DNA from: Eledone cirrhosa | Taxonomy: Eukaryota > Mollusca > Cephalopoda > Octopoda > Eledonidae | DNA length: 64,000 nucleotides | Direction: 5' to 3' | Assembly: GCA_964016885.1 (NCBI GenBank) | Contig: OZ024743.1 | Coordinates: 168,282,833 to 168,346,832 of the forward strand | Program-made: the position numbers and the translations under genes | In this document: positions 31,185-40,804 of the stretch, in pieces | Numbering within the stretch: position 1 is the first letter of the stretch | Layout of the letters: each line of letters starts with the position of its first letter | Notes under the pieces: model-generated | Seen by the model: only the letters and a program-made list of their open reading frames with translations | The model's database searches: none | Told to the model about the DNA's origin: nothing

Positions 31185-31440
31185 AACGTCATCATCATCA
31201 TCAGCGTCATCAGCATCACTATCAACGTCTTTATTCCAATCACGGTCATCGCCGCCGCTATTACCGTCATCATCATCATCATCATCACCATCATCGTTAT
31301 CAACATCACAACGTTTTTATTCTCATCATGGTCGTCGTCGCAGCTATTATCGTCATCACCATCATCAAAATCAAATCAACATTAACATTAATGAGTACGA
31401 ATATGACAAATATGTCGGCGACGACATCAACAGCAACAAC
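31185..31440. repeat. Degenerate (CAT)n/(CAC)n triplet repeat
   Basis: CATCATCATCAT runs at 31,187-31,205 and 31,268-31,300 with interruptions. The His-rich open frame is a by-product. Confidence 0.88.
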
Positions 31441-31689
31441 AATAACAACAAATAATCTCTTTGGTTTTGATAGGCTGTCCACTAATAGAGATTAAATATT
31501 GATTTCTTATTGGAACAAAAGTCTCGGATTTATATGGTCCTACAAATGGAATTGTGTGTGCGCATTTGTTTATGTGTGTGTTTGTGTGTGTGTCAGTATG
31601 TGTGTGTATGTTGTTACGTACAATAGCTCACCTCATAGCTAACGTTTACAGACAGCTGTTCTAGACAGATTTACTCGTCAGTAGGTGAA

Positions 31690-31995
31690 ACCAAAAAATT
31701 CATGTATTTGTTTCATCACCTCTGAGATGTTGGACTGAGGAAGTTCGGTGATATAAAACCTAGTTCTGTATTACGACGAAGATTGTTCCTGTTGTTTGAT
31801 CAACGGAACAGTCTGTTAGTGAAATGTCCGTGAAAGTGGCTGAGTATTCCCACAAACAAGTTTACTGAACGTCGTTCCCAAGAAGATATAGAGTAATACA
31901 ATGTCTGCCATGATTTACCTTTGAATTGTAGATACAAAGGAGTGAACTCATGAGTCGAATATCCTAACCCCTAGGATACGCGCCTTCACAGAAGC
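31690..31995 (-). mobile_element. SINE family 2, near full length
   Basis: Minus strand: a tRNA-like head with CTAGGGGTTAGGATATTCGA CTCATGAGTTC (near 31,960), then a body with AATACTCAGCCACTTTCACG and the core GTTCCGTTGATCAAACAACA GGAACAATCTTCGTC (near 31,790). The head's CAT in the anticodon position differs from the copies at 39,958 and 55,745, which have a Leu/Ser-like head. Confidence 0.68.
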
Positions 31996-32229
31996 CAGAT
32001 GTATAAATTGAAATTTAAAGGTACTGGAAGTACTGGAAGGGAAGTCATCTGGAGTGGCCACAACGCAATAGTGCACAATGTGGTCCACATGGACCACAAA
32101 TGAACCATAGCAGAGAGAGGAGTGGGGTGGGGAGGGGGATGAGATAAAGAGAAAGAGAGAAAGAAATATTTTCCAATATGTCTCAATATATATCGTTACG
32201 ATATAGTTACAGAGTTACTAAATACTCTT

Positions 32230-32400
32230 AAGTAGTGCTGTAATAATCGTTTCTAGCATAAACAGACAATCAGAAGTTTGGGTCGAAAACAGTCGGTTAT
32301 CAAAGTTAACACCGACGAGACTGATCTCAGAATGTAAAGGACCAGAAGAAATACAAAAGGCATTTCTCCCTATACTGAAATGATCCTACCATTCAGCCAC
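32230..32400 (-). mobile_element. Ancient SINE family 1 relic
   Basis: AATAATCGTTTCTAGCATAA, CAAAGTTAACACCGACGAGA and CTGATCTCAGAATGTAAAGG follow the order of a minus-strand family 1 SINE, heavily diverged. Confidence 0.55.
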
Positions 32401-32561
32401 CCCCCTATTTAGAGGTAAAATTAGGATTTGTATGTATGTGTGTGTGTGTGCGTGCGTGTGTGTGTGTGTTATTTTAAAAATAATCGAGTTTACAACTAGC
32501 TCTTTCTTTTATACACTTAGTGATAGCTCACTCTATATATTGTTTGAAATTATATATATAA

Positions 32562-33874
32562 CTAGCAGTGGTACCCGGCATTTCACGGGATAAAGTATTT
32601 AGGAACGCGGGCCGCCAACAGACCTAATCGTGAAAAAACTGCATGCATCGACAATATGTAAAGAAAATAAACCGAATACTCTGATGGCTGGATAATCTTT
32701 AAGATTTTCCTCGATGAAGCAGGTAAAGTGCAGGTTTTCACCTAATGAGGGCCCTAGGGCATCAAGAAAATGATTTTTTTATGTGCATAATATGCTTTGA
32801 AATTTCGGGAAAATCGGCTAGACGTAACGCCTAAAAAAAGCCCTAAAAAGCTGAAAAAATGAAGCTTTTCACCTAATGCGGGCCCTAGGTCATAAAAAAG
32901 TTAGACTTTCTTTGCTCACGGTATGAAGAAAAGACTGACTAATACATAGTTACAATTTCAAGGAAATCTGTGTGACGTAACGCCTCAGAACGCGCACTTA
33001 TAATATCTGTCTGTATGTCTGGAGTCTGCTGCCTCCGGTTATTTTCCCCCCTTGTCAAGACAAATCTCACACTCATTCTCCAAACAGTTGGTAAGTGCAC
33101 ACAACTTCTTCCTCGCGTTTTAAGCCACAGTGTTGCTTACTTACGTATCACCAGACCCTTACTTCTTTGCCAGCCGTGGTTGTGGCAATACTAAGCTTAG
33201 CTCAGGTGGTTATATATTTCACACAACACTAAAAATGAAAGCCGGTAACTATATATTAGTCAGTCTCTTCTTCATACCGTGAGCAAAGAAAATCCAACTT
33301 TTAGTGGAGCGAGTGAAATAAAGTCGATCCTGCTGCGATTCAAAAATCAGGTTTGCAGGTTATATATTTCACACAACACTAAAAATTAAAGCCGGTAAAG
33401 AAAAACATCGCTATAATAGCTTCAGTTTTCACAGTGTTGCTTACTTACGTGCCTTTACGAGAACAAAAGTTACTATTTTACCGCTTATTTTACCGACTGT
33501 TTTCAAACTTTACTCATGTTCTGAGCAAAAAGATTTTCAAATTTTCAATGCCCTAGGGACCGCATTAGGTGATTTCGCGATCTCTCTCTGTAATGCAGAC
33601 AGTCAGACATACAGACAGATATTATAAGGGCGCGACATTATATGTATGTATCTATCTAAAAAGAGAAAGACTAAGAATTATAGAGAGAGATCGGTAAATC
33701 GCTTAATGCAGTCCCTAGGGCATTGAAACTTTGAAATTGTTTTTGCTCAGAACACTCCCTGAAACATAAGTATTACATGTGTATAGTTTGAAAACAGTCG
33801 GTTGGGTGGTTCTCGAGTTTTAGGGATTCAAACTCACACACACAGACAGGCATCCTCAGTTTTATATATATAGA
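32562..33874 (-). mobile_element. Non-autonomous Helitron A (about 1.3 kb)
   Basis: On the minus strand the 5' end reads TCTATATATATAAAACTGAG (33,874 downward). The 3' end reads CCCGTGAAATGCCGGG (a hairpin), then TACCACTG and CTAG, followed by T at 32,561. A TC start, a hairpin about 10 bp before a CTRR end, and T as the next base are the hallmarks of Helitron rolling-circle transposons. The interior has no ORF. It contains repeated blocks (CCTAATG..G.CCCTAGGGC at about 32,740, 32,880, 33,545 and 33,705), two of them arranged as an inverted pair around 33,640. The 5' end abuts another Helitron's 3' end. Confidence 0.72.
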
Positions 33875-33929
33875 CTAGCAGAAAACCGCCAATCGCGTGG
33901 TTTTCTGCTAGTATATATATATATATTAC

Positions 33930-33954
33930 ACAAACAGAAATGTATATATATTTC

Positions 33955-34021
<67 letters not shown>

Positions 34022-34175
34022 CACACACAGAAATGTATATATATTTCTGTGTGTATATATATATATATTACACACACAGAAATGTATATATATTTCTGTG
34101 TGTATATATATATATTTCTGTGTGTGTATATATATATATATATTTCACACACACAGAAATGTATATATGTTTCTG
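33930..34175. repeat. (TA)n with repeated palindromic units
   Basis: (TA)n at 33,958-34,020, and about four units of ACACACAGAAATGTATATAT ATTTCTGTGTGT, each self-complementary. Confidence 0.92.
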
Positions 34176-34189
34176 TAGCACTCCTCAAT

Positions 34190-34440
34190 TCCCCCCTCTC
34201 TCCCTCCCGCTATCCCCCTCTTGTAGTCTGTCTCTTTCTTTCACTCTCACTCTCTCTCTACGCGTGCGCAAAAAACATTCGCACGCGCGCACGTGTTTTA
34301 GCGTCTATTCACTCTCTCTCTCTCCCTCTCTCCCTCCCGCTATCCCCCTCTCGTAGTCTGTCTCTTTCTTTCACTCTCACTCTCTCTCTACGCGTGCGCA
34401 AAAAACAATCGCACGCGCGCACGTGTTTCCACTGTCGGAC
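34190..34440 (+). repeat. Two-copy tandem repeat, period 130 bp
   Basis: TCCCTCCCGCTATCCCCCTC starts at 34,201 and again at 34,331. Both copies contain a GCGTGCG / CGCACGC hairpin around CAAAAAACA and then GCGCGCACGTGTTT. Confidence 0.95.
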
Positions 34441-34484
34441 AGACAGACAAACAGAGAAATTTCTAGTTATATATTATAAGGAGA

Positions 34485-34985
34485 TAGGTACAAACACACA
34501 CATAAACAAACGCACACATACACATGGTATTTGTATTATTTATGTATGTATGCATGTACGCGTTTATATAAATATGTATCTGTGTGGGCATGCCTGTATG
34601 ATTGAGTCCATATTGTATGTGTGTGTGTGTGTACTTTATGTATGTTTATATGTATGTATATATGTATGTATAAATAGGCATGTATGTATATACAGGGCGG
34701 AGGAACTCAATAGTCAACGGCATCTAAATACAGGCTACATGTGGGTGTGAGTGTATGAGTACTCTATCTGTATATACTTATGTATATGCATTTTTTTGTG
34801 TGTATGTATATATTTGATATATCCTTGGGTGTCTCTTTGATATATCCTCTGGTGTCTGTTTGCATACGTAAATCTTTTTGTATACATAAAAACATTTTTT
34901 AAACTCTTAATTCTTTTAACTTTTTAAATCTTTAAATCCTTCGTCTCTCTTAGATATCCTCGGATGTACAAGAGTGTGCTTTTGC
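34485..34985. other. Degenerate TATG/GT simple repeats
   Basis: Mostly interrupted TATGTATG and GTGTGT units to about 34,815, then unrecognised AT-rich sequence. Confidence 0.6.
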
Positions 34986-34989
34986 ATAT

Positions 34990-37900
34990 TCATTTTAACT
35001 TTCTTTTTAATAGTGTGTACAGGTCTGCGCGGGGACAAGACATACCTGAGTTGGCGCCCAGGCGCGCAGATAGCCCGCTGGGAGTGAAATACCCCCTTAG
35101 CTGTTGTCACAACACTTCTCTAGGGGAGGGAAACTCCGAATAAACACCTGCGATGTTGAGGGCACCCGAGTATGTTGACCAGTTCTTCTTTTCAGTACAC
35201 GCTCTCCATGCCCAGAGAGTGGTATTAGTTCTGTACAAGGCTTTTCTTCACTTTAAAAAATTTCAAGCACAGGCATCGCCTGATCGATTTTAACAAATTA
35301 TTTGTTGCATTGTGGCTGGCCGTAGCCCCAAAAGGCAAACATATTTAATGATGAACCATAATAATGTACAAATTAATGGCAATGGGGGATCTGGAACTGA
35401 TGGTGAAAAGGTCTGACCCGGCAGGTTTCCTATGGCACCGCAGCATGGGCCCGGTCGTCGTCCTGCCACTGCTAAGAAGTTGAAACTTATGAATATTGGT
35501 TGCTGGACCATCCGAACCTTATTAGATTTGGTGTCTTCAGAATCACAACCAGAAAGAAGATCAGCTCTTGTTGCCAAAGAGCTGGGACGATACAATATAG
35601 ATATTGTTGCCCTATCTGAAACGAAGCTACTCGAAGAAGGTCATATCACTGAGAAGTCCAGTGGCTACACTTTTTACTGGAGTGGCAGAGCAGCAGGATG
35701 CAAAAGGGAAACAGGTGTTTGCAGTGAAAACGTATTTGGTGTCGAGACTTGACCAGTTTCCAAGTGGCATCAATGATCGTCTCATGTCGATGAGAATTCC
35801 TCTGATGTACAATCGCTACTTTACCATTGTCAGTGTATATGCCCCGACGATGAACTCCAATAAAGACGAGAAACTCGCCTATTACAGGTCTTTGAAGGAA
35901 CTTATCAAAAAGATTCCTTCAGTAGACAAAATTGTCATACTTGGTGATTTCAACGCATGCGTTGGTAGGATTATGAGACTTGGGATGTGATCGGCTGACA
36001 TAGCATAGGGAATGTAATAATAATTGTCTCCTCTTGCTTCAGATATGTGTGGAGTTAGATTTGTTCATTGCAAGCACGATATTCCAGCAAAAGGATAAGT
36101 TCAAGACAATATGGGTGCACCCTGGGTCAAAGGTGTGGCATCTGATCGACTATGTTCTTGTGAAGAAACGTGACATGCAGGATATCAAGCATGTGAGTGT
36201 TATGCGTGGTGCAGAGTGCTGGGTAGATCATCGACTGGTGCGCGCCAAGGAAAACCTCGTGATCAAACCTCAAACAAGAGCAACTGGTGTCAAAATTTCA
36301 AAGCGCTTGAATATAGATCGTATGAAACATAAGGGTGTCAAGGAAGAGCTGCGTCGCAGGCTTGAAAGCATTGATTGTGAGAACAACTGGAATGACTTCA
36401 GGTGCTCGGTCTATGAGGCTTCAGTAGAGGTCCTTGGCTTTGTCACAAGAAGACACAAGGACTGGTTTGATGAGAATAATCGCGATGTCGAGGCTCTGCT
36501 GGACAAAAACAAAAGGCATTAGACGCAGTTCTTTCTTAAAGGTGGTAGCACTGTTGGTGACAATTATAAGCGTTACAGACAGGTAAAGAAGGGGATGCAG
36601 GTGAAACTCAGGGTCATGCAAAATACTTGGTGGAGCAACAAAGGAGATGAAGTTCAAGCGGTATCTGACGGCAACAATGTGAAACTGCTGCACTCTAGTC
36701 AGAGAGGTGTATGGTCCTTTCAGCTCACCAGTAACACCGTTGAAATCAAAAGATGGCAAGCAGTTAATGCGCGATCCGAAAGACATACACGACAGATGGA
36801 GAGATCACTTTGATGAGCTCTTAAACCAGCCATCCCAGGTTGATGATGATTTCATTTGCTCCATTCCTATTGAACTAGTGAAGCATGAGATGGCTGCTGT
36901 ACCTTCTCTTGCAGAGGCGACTTCTGTTGTGCATAAGCTGAACTGTGGTAAGTCTTCTGGTATGGATGGTCTGAGTGCAGAGGTTTTGAAATGCGGTAGT
37001 GAAAACTTCACGCAGCGCCTGACTGACCTCATGAAAAGGTGTGGGAAGATGAGAATGTCCCACAAGATTGGAAGGATGCGCTCATGGTGGTTCTCCATAA
37101 AGGAAAGGGTGGGAAAGATATGTGGCAATTTACGTGGCATATCACTTCTTTCAGTAGTTGGTAAAGTCATGTGTCAAATTTTGATGGATAGATTGATCTC
37201 AGGGGTTGCTCTGAATGTTTTGCCTGATTCGCAGTGTGGGTTCAGGAACGAAAGAGGAACAGTGGATATGATCTCTTTTCTGCTCGGCAGCTGCAAGGAA
37301 AGTGTGTCGAACAATGTATGGACCTTTACTAGTTCTTTGTTGACTTGAGAAAGGCCTTTGACACCGTCAATCGAACTGCATTGTGGAACAATTTGGAAAA
37401 GCCTGGATGCCCTCCAAAGTTTGTGAAGTTTCTGCGTCATGATAACATGAAGGCTTGGGTCAGTATTGGTGGTAGTATCTTTGAACCAATATCAGTCGGA
37501 AATGGAGTGAAGCAAGGGGACATTCCGGCTCCAACTCTGTTTTCCTTATATTTTACGATAGTGTTTCTCATGGCATTCAAGAAGAATTGTTCGCATGGGG
37601 TTTACATCAGGTATCGCACTTCAGAAAGGTTGTTGAACATCAGGTGCTTTGGTGGAAGCACAAATGAGTTTTTGTATGCAGATGACTGCAATCTTTTTGC
37701 ACACTCACAAAGTGACATGTAGCATATTATGAACTTTTTTTCTGAAGCTTGCAGCGCTTTGGGCCTCACAATAAGCTTGGAAAAGACTGTTGTAATGTAT
37801 CAGCCAGCACCTGAAAAAAAAATACACTACACCAAGTGTGTACGTGTGCGGAAAGAGGCTAAAAGTTGCTGACAGGTTTGTTTACCTTGGTAGTACGATG

Positions 37901-38820
37901 AGCAATTCATGTACACTTGATGATGAAATATCATTAAGAGTCAAGAAAGCCAGTGATGCTTTTGGTCCAGACGAGGTATCACTATCGAAACCAAGGGGAA
38001 AGTGTATCTGACTTCTGTCGTCTCCTGGTCACAAACAGAAAGCATCTCATGGAACGAGAGAGAGTTCACTAACAATCTTTTCGTAAGTTACTTGGGGTGC
38101 GATGGGAAATGTTCGTCAGTGATTTGGAAGTTCTCGATCGGAGCAGGTGCGTGACTATAGAGAGTATATTTAGGTATCGGTTGAGGTGGTGCGGGAACGT
38201 GGTCCGGATGTCTGGTGATCGCATTCCAAAGCAACTTCTTTACGGAGCACTGAGTGAAGGGAGGCGACCATCACACAAAGCAAAAATGCGGTTCCGAGAC
38301 TGTGTCAGGGCCACCTTGGCTTGTCCTGGAATTTCATCTGACGAATGGGAGAAAATGACTGAGGAACGTGTGAAGTGGAGACATTTGATCAAGTCAGGTA
38401 GTGAACACTTTGAAACTCGTCGGAGAGAACACCTTACACTGAAAAGGAAGGTAAGGAAAAGAGACTGTTCTGAACTGGCTATGTTGAACATCACCTGGTT
38501 TGCCAGCACTGTGGTCGAATCTGCCTGAACAAAGCTGGTTTGACTAGACACGAACAAAGTGATATCAGTGGAACTTATGTAGTTTATGATCTGAAAAGGT
38601 GTACAGAATGTGGCAAGGAATGTGCTAGCATGGGAGGTCTTAAAAGACACATGAGAGCACACAGCCAGACCAAAGCAATGGAAAGTCCCGGAGGAGCCTA
38701 CAGTTGCCATGTATGTGCCAGAGGGTGCAAGTGTTTGGCTGGTTTAAAGAGGCATATTCGTGCCTCATATTTTTTAGCATATTATCGGGCGACGGCAATG
38801 CTCGAACACGAGTTTTCAGC
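34990..38820 (+). mobile_element. LINE with AP endonuclease, RT and C-terminal C2H2 fingers
   Basis: A GC-richer 5' UTR-like segment (35,015-35,340) precedes a coding region broken by frameshifts. Endonuclease: IGCWTIRTLLD (35,495), IVALSETKLLEEGH, VSVYAPT, ILGDFNACVG (35,950), HLIDYVLVKKRD and ECWVDHRLVRAK (36,225). The usual Asn of the first motif (WN.RTL) is Thr. RT: CGKSSGMDGLSAEVLKCG, LRGISLLSVVGKV, LPDSQCGFRNERGT, RKAFDTVNRTALW, NGVKQGDIPAPTLFSLYF and FLYADDCNLFA (37,680). A stop follows, and a deletion removes the segment near 37,970-38,090. C-terminus: RLRWCGNVVRMSGDRIPKQL, then three C2H2 fingers (38,495-38,790). The 3' side is (TA)n. It resembles the RTE/CR1-type elements often misannotated as craniofacial development protein 2. 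Confidence 0.9.
38490..38790 (+). other. Three C2H2 zinc fingers at the LINE C-terminus
   Basis: Finger 1 reads [18 protein letters not shown], finger 2 [20 protein letters not shown] with its final H, and finger 3 [20 protein letters not shown]. Each has CxxC and the central leucine-histidine spacing, but fingers 1 and 3 lack the last histidine. A frameshift separates finger 1 from the preceding ORF. Such fingers probably contact nucleic acid during target-primed reverse transcription. Confidence 0.8.
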
Positions 38821-38824
38821 CATC

Positions 38825-38825
<1 letters not shown>

Positions 38826-38914
<89 letters not shown>
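38826..38914. repeat. (TA)n microsatellite
   Basis: About 88 bp of pure TA at the end of the LINE. Confidence 0.98.
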
Positions 38915-38921
<7 letters not shown>

Positions 38922-39253
38922 TACAACTATGTGTGTGCGTGTTGCATACGTATATATATTGTGTATATATATATGTATATTTTATGTAACCGTGTGTGAG
39001 AGTAGAGGAAAAAGTGAGAAATAAATAAACAGAAAGAAAGAAGGGAGTAAGTAAAGAGATGTAAACAAAATTAAGCAAGAAAAGAGAAAACAGAAAAAAG
39101 TGCAGGAAAGAATAGGTGGGGAGAGAAGGGGGGAGAAAGAAACATGGGAAAGTGAGGGTGTTGGGTGTTGGGAAATGTCTAATATAAAAGCTATAAACAC
39201 CCAATACAAATCCATTAAATTGGCAAACATTCGTTTGAAATATGAAGAAACGA

Positions 39254-39256
<3 letters not shown>

Positions 39257-39303
<47 letters not shown>

Positions 39304-39345
39304 GTATGTATGTATATGTATATATATATATATAGAGAGAGAGAT
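39257..39345. repeat. (AC)n/(TA)n/(GA)n microsatellites
   Basis: (AC)n occupies 39,257-39,290, then TA and TATG, then GAGAGAGA. Confidence 0.94.
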
Positions 39346-39454
39346 ATAGATATAGCAGTAGAAGTACGAAAATAATCTGAAATGTAGAAAATATTGAAAG
39401 AGAAACGAAAAACAACTTTCTAAACTATTCTTACTGACCTCTTTTCGACATAAT

Positions 39455-39655
39455 CATGTCCAATTATACTACCTCCCTCCCCCAATATCACCAACAACAA
39501 TACTACCTCCCACATTACCACCTCCCACATTACCACCTCCCACAGTACCACAACCGATATTACCATCTCCTACATGGTCACCACCAATTCTACTACCTTC
39601 CACTTTACCACCACTAACATTTCCATCACTAACGTTACATTACTACCTACATGAA
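39455..39655 (+). repeat. Degenerate minisatellite, TACCACCTCCCACAT-like
   Basis: 15-18 bp units built on TACCACCTCCCACAT, best preserved at 39,515-39,550, then more diverged ACTACC and CACCAC forms. Confidence 0.85.
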
Positions 39656-39955
39656 TCCCAGCAAGATCATTCTATCTAAAATACACCTAACAATACTTCA
39701 CTTGAATCACTAACTCATACCTCTTCTTTCATTGATACGTATACATTCACACAATACGTATACGTTCACACAATATACGTCATATCCTATATAAACACAA
39801 GATTTAGATATTTTAGACTAGTACACAAGGGCTGGAGTTCATTATTTTACCCACCCCAGAAGAGGGAAAAGCATTTTGTTTAAAATAGAAATAAAGTTCA
39901 CATAATCTTTTTTTTTCTTTTTTGTCGTTTTATTGATACTGTCTCTTTGTATCTA
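39656..39955. other. Unrecognised AT-rich sequence
   Basis: Nothing recognised beyond a short direct repeat of CACAATACGTATACG near 39,750. Confidence 0.5.
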
Positions 39956-39957
39956 AG

Positions 39958-40290
39958 AGTGGCCGAATGGTTAAAGAGTTCGTTTTGCAATCGTTAAGTC
40001 CCCTGTTCGATTCCACTGTATGGCATTTGGGTAAATGCCATTTACATATCTTCGTGTGAATCCACACCTTGTAAGTGAAATTTGGTAGACAGAAACTGTT
40101 CGAAAGTCCTTCGAATGGACTGTATTTGTAATTCAAACGACCAGCTCGGTCCCACACTAAGTCACGTAGAATCTCCCTAAGAATTACGTTATAGACACAC
40201 GCATTTATGTTATGCTCCGCCTAATACACACTAATTTCATGAGTTAGATGTTCCGCTGATCTAATTGCTGGAACGCTCATCGTCTATCTA
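39958..40290 (+). mobile_element. SINE family 2, near full length
   Basis: The tRNA-like head GTGGCCGAATGGTTAAAGAG ... CCTGTTCGATTCCAC has a recognisable box A (TGGCCGAATGG) and box B (GTTCGATTCC), closest to a Leu/Ser-type tRNA. The body includes GGTAAATGCCATTTA, GTGAAATTTGGTAGACAGAA and the core GATGTTCCGCTGATCTAATT GCTGGAACGCTCATCGTC near 40,250-40,285. Colinear with the copy at 55,745-56,050. Confidence 0.8.
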
Positions 40291-40299
40291 ACAAAGCTT

Positions 40300-40540
40300 A
40301 CTACTAGGATAATAAAATACAGTCAATTCTATCGATGCTGGGCGTTGGAATGAAAGGCAAAATCAACACCAGGAGAATGTAAACTTCAAATGCAAAGGGT
40401 GGAAATTATTTAGCCCCGTGTTCAACCAAATTCTTTATAAAATTAACACGAAGCCAGCAATTTGGAGAAATAGTAAAGTCGATTATTTATTGAATTCCCT
40501 CGAAATATGAAAGGAAAAGTTCACATCGGCATGTCAACGT
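40300..40540 (-). mobile_element. Two ancient SINE family 1 relics
   Basis: GAATGAAAGGCAAAATCAAC ACC (40,350) and GAAGCCAGCAATTTGGAGAA (40,450) with GAAAGGAAAAGTTCACATCGG (40,508) follow the minus-strand SINE order twice, strongly diverged. The second carries the long-variant block (TTTGGAGAAATAGTAAAGTC). Confidence 0.5.
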
Positions 40541-40804
40541 TGCTTTCATCCTCTGCAAGTGACGAATGACATAAATTACAAGTGAAAGATGTATTCGCAG
40601 TAAATAATTCGGAAGGATGCCATCATCACATACTGCAATGAAACAACACCACAAACATTGGACTGCCCTCACTCCCAGCTCTCATTGAGAGCAAACTCAT
40701 TCACTTCGTAATTGCACTGCATATCATTTTCACCTGACCCTTCAAGAAATTTACTAGGGCTCAATAATTGGATACGTATTACACGTGACAACAGTTATTT
40801 TATC

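Larger units (their letters stand above)
33875..34484 (-). mobile_element. Non-autonomous Helitron D (about 610 bp), joined to Helitron A
   Basis: The minus-strand 5' end TCTCCTTATAATATATAACT starts at 34,484 after an A. The 3' end is a 13 bp-stem hairpin (CTAGCAGAAAACC paired with GGTTTTCTGCTAG, 33,875-33,911) ending in CTAG directly before Helitron A's TC. The interior holds a (TA)n with palindromic AGAAATGTATATATATTTCT units (33,930-34,175) and a 130 bp tandem duplication (34,190-34,440). Confidence 0.6.

Noticed and set aside
31079..31495. His-rich 138-residue frame
   Set aside because: Imperfect CAT/CAC triplets explain it, and no splice or start signals support it.
33930..34175. CRISPR-like array (regular palindromic units)
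   Set aside because: Spacers are TA simple repeat, not unique; the genome is eukaryotic and the units lie inside a Helitron.
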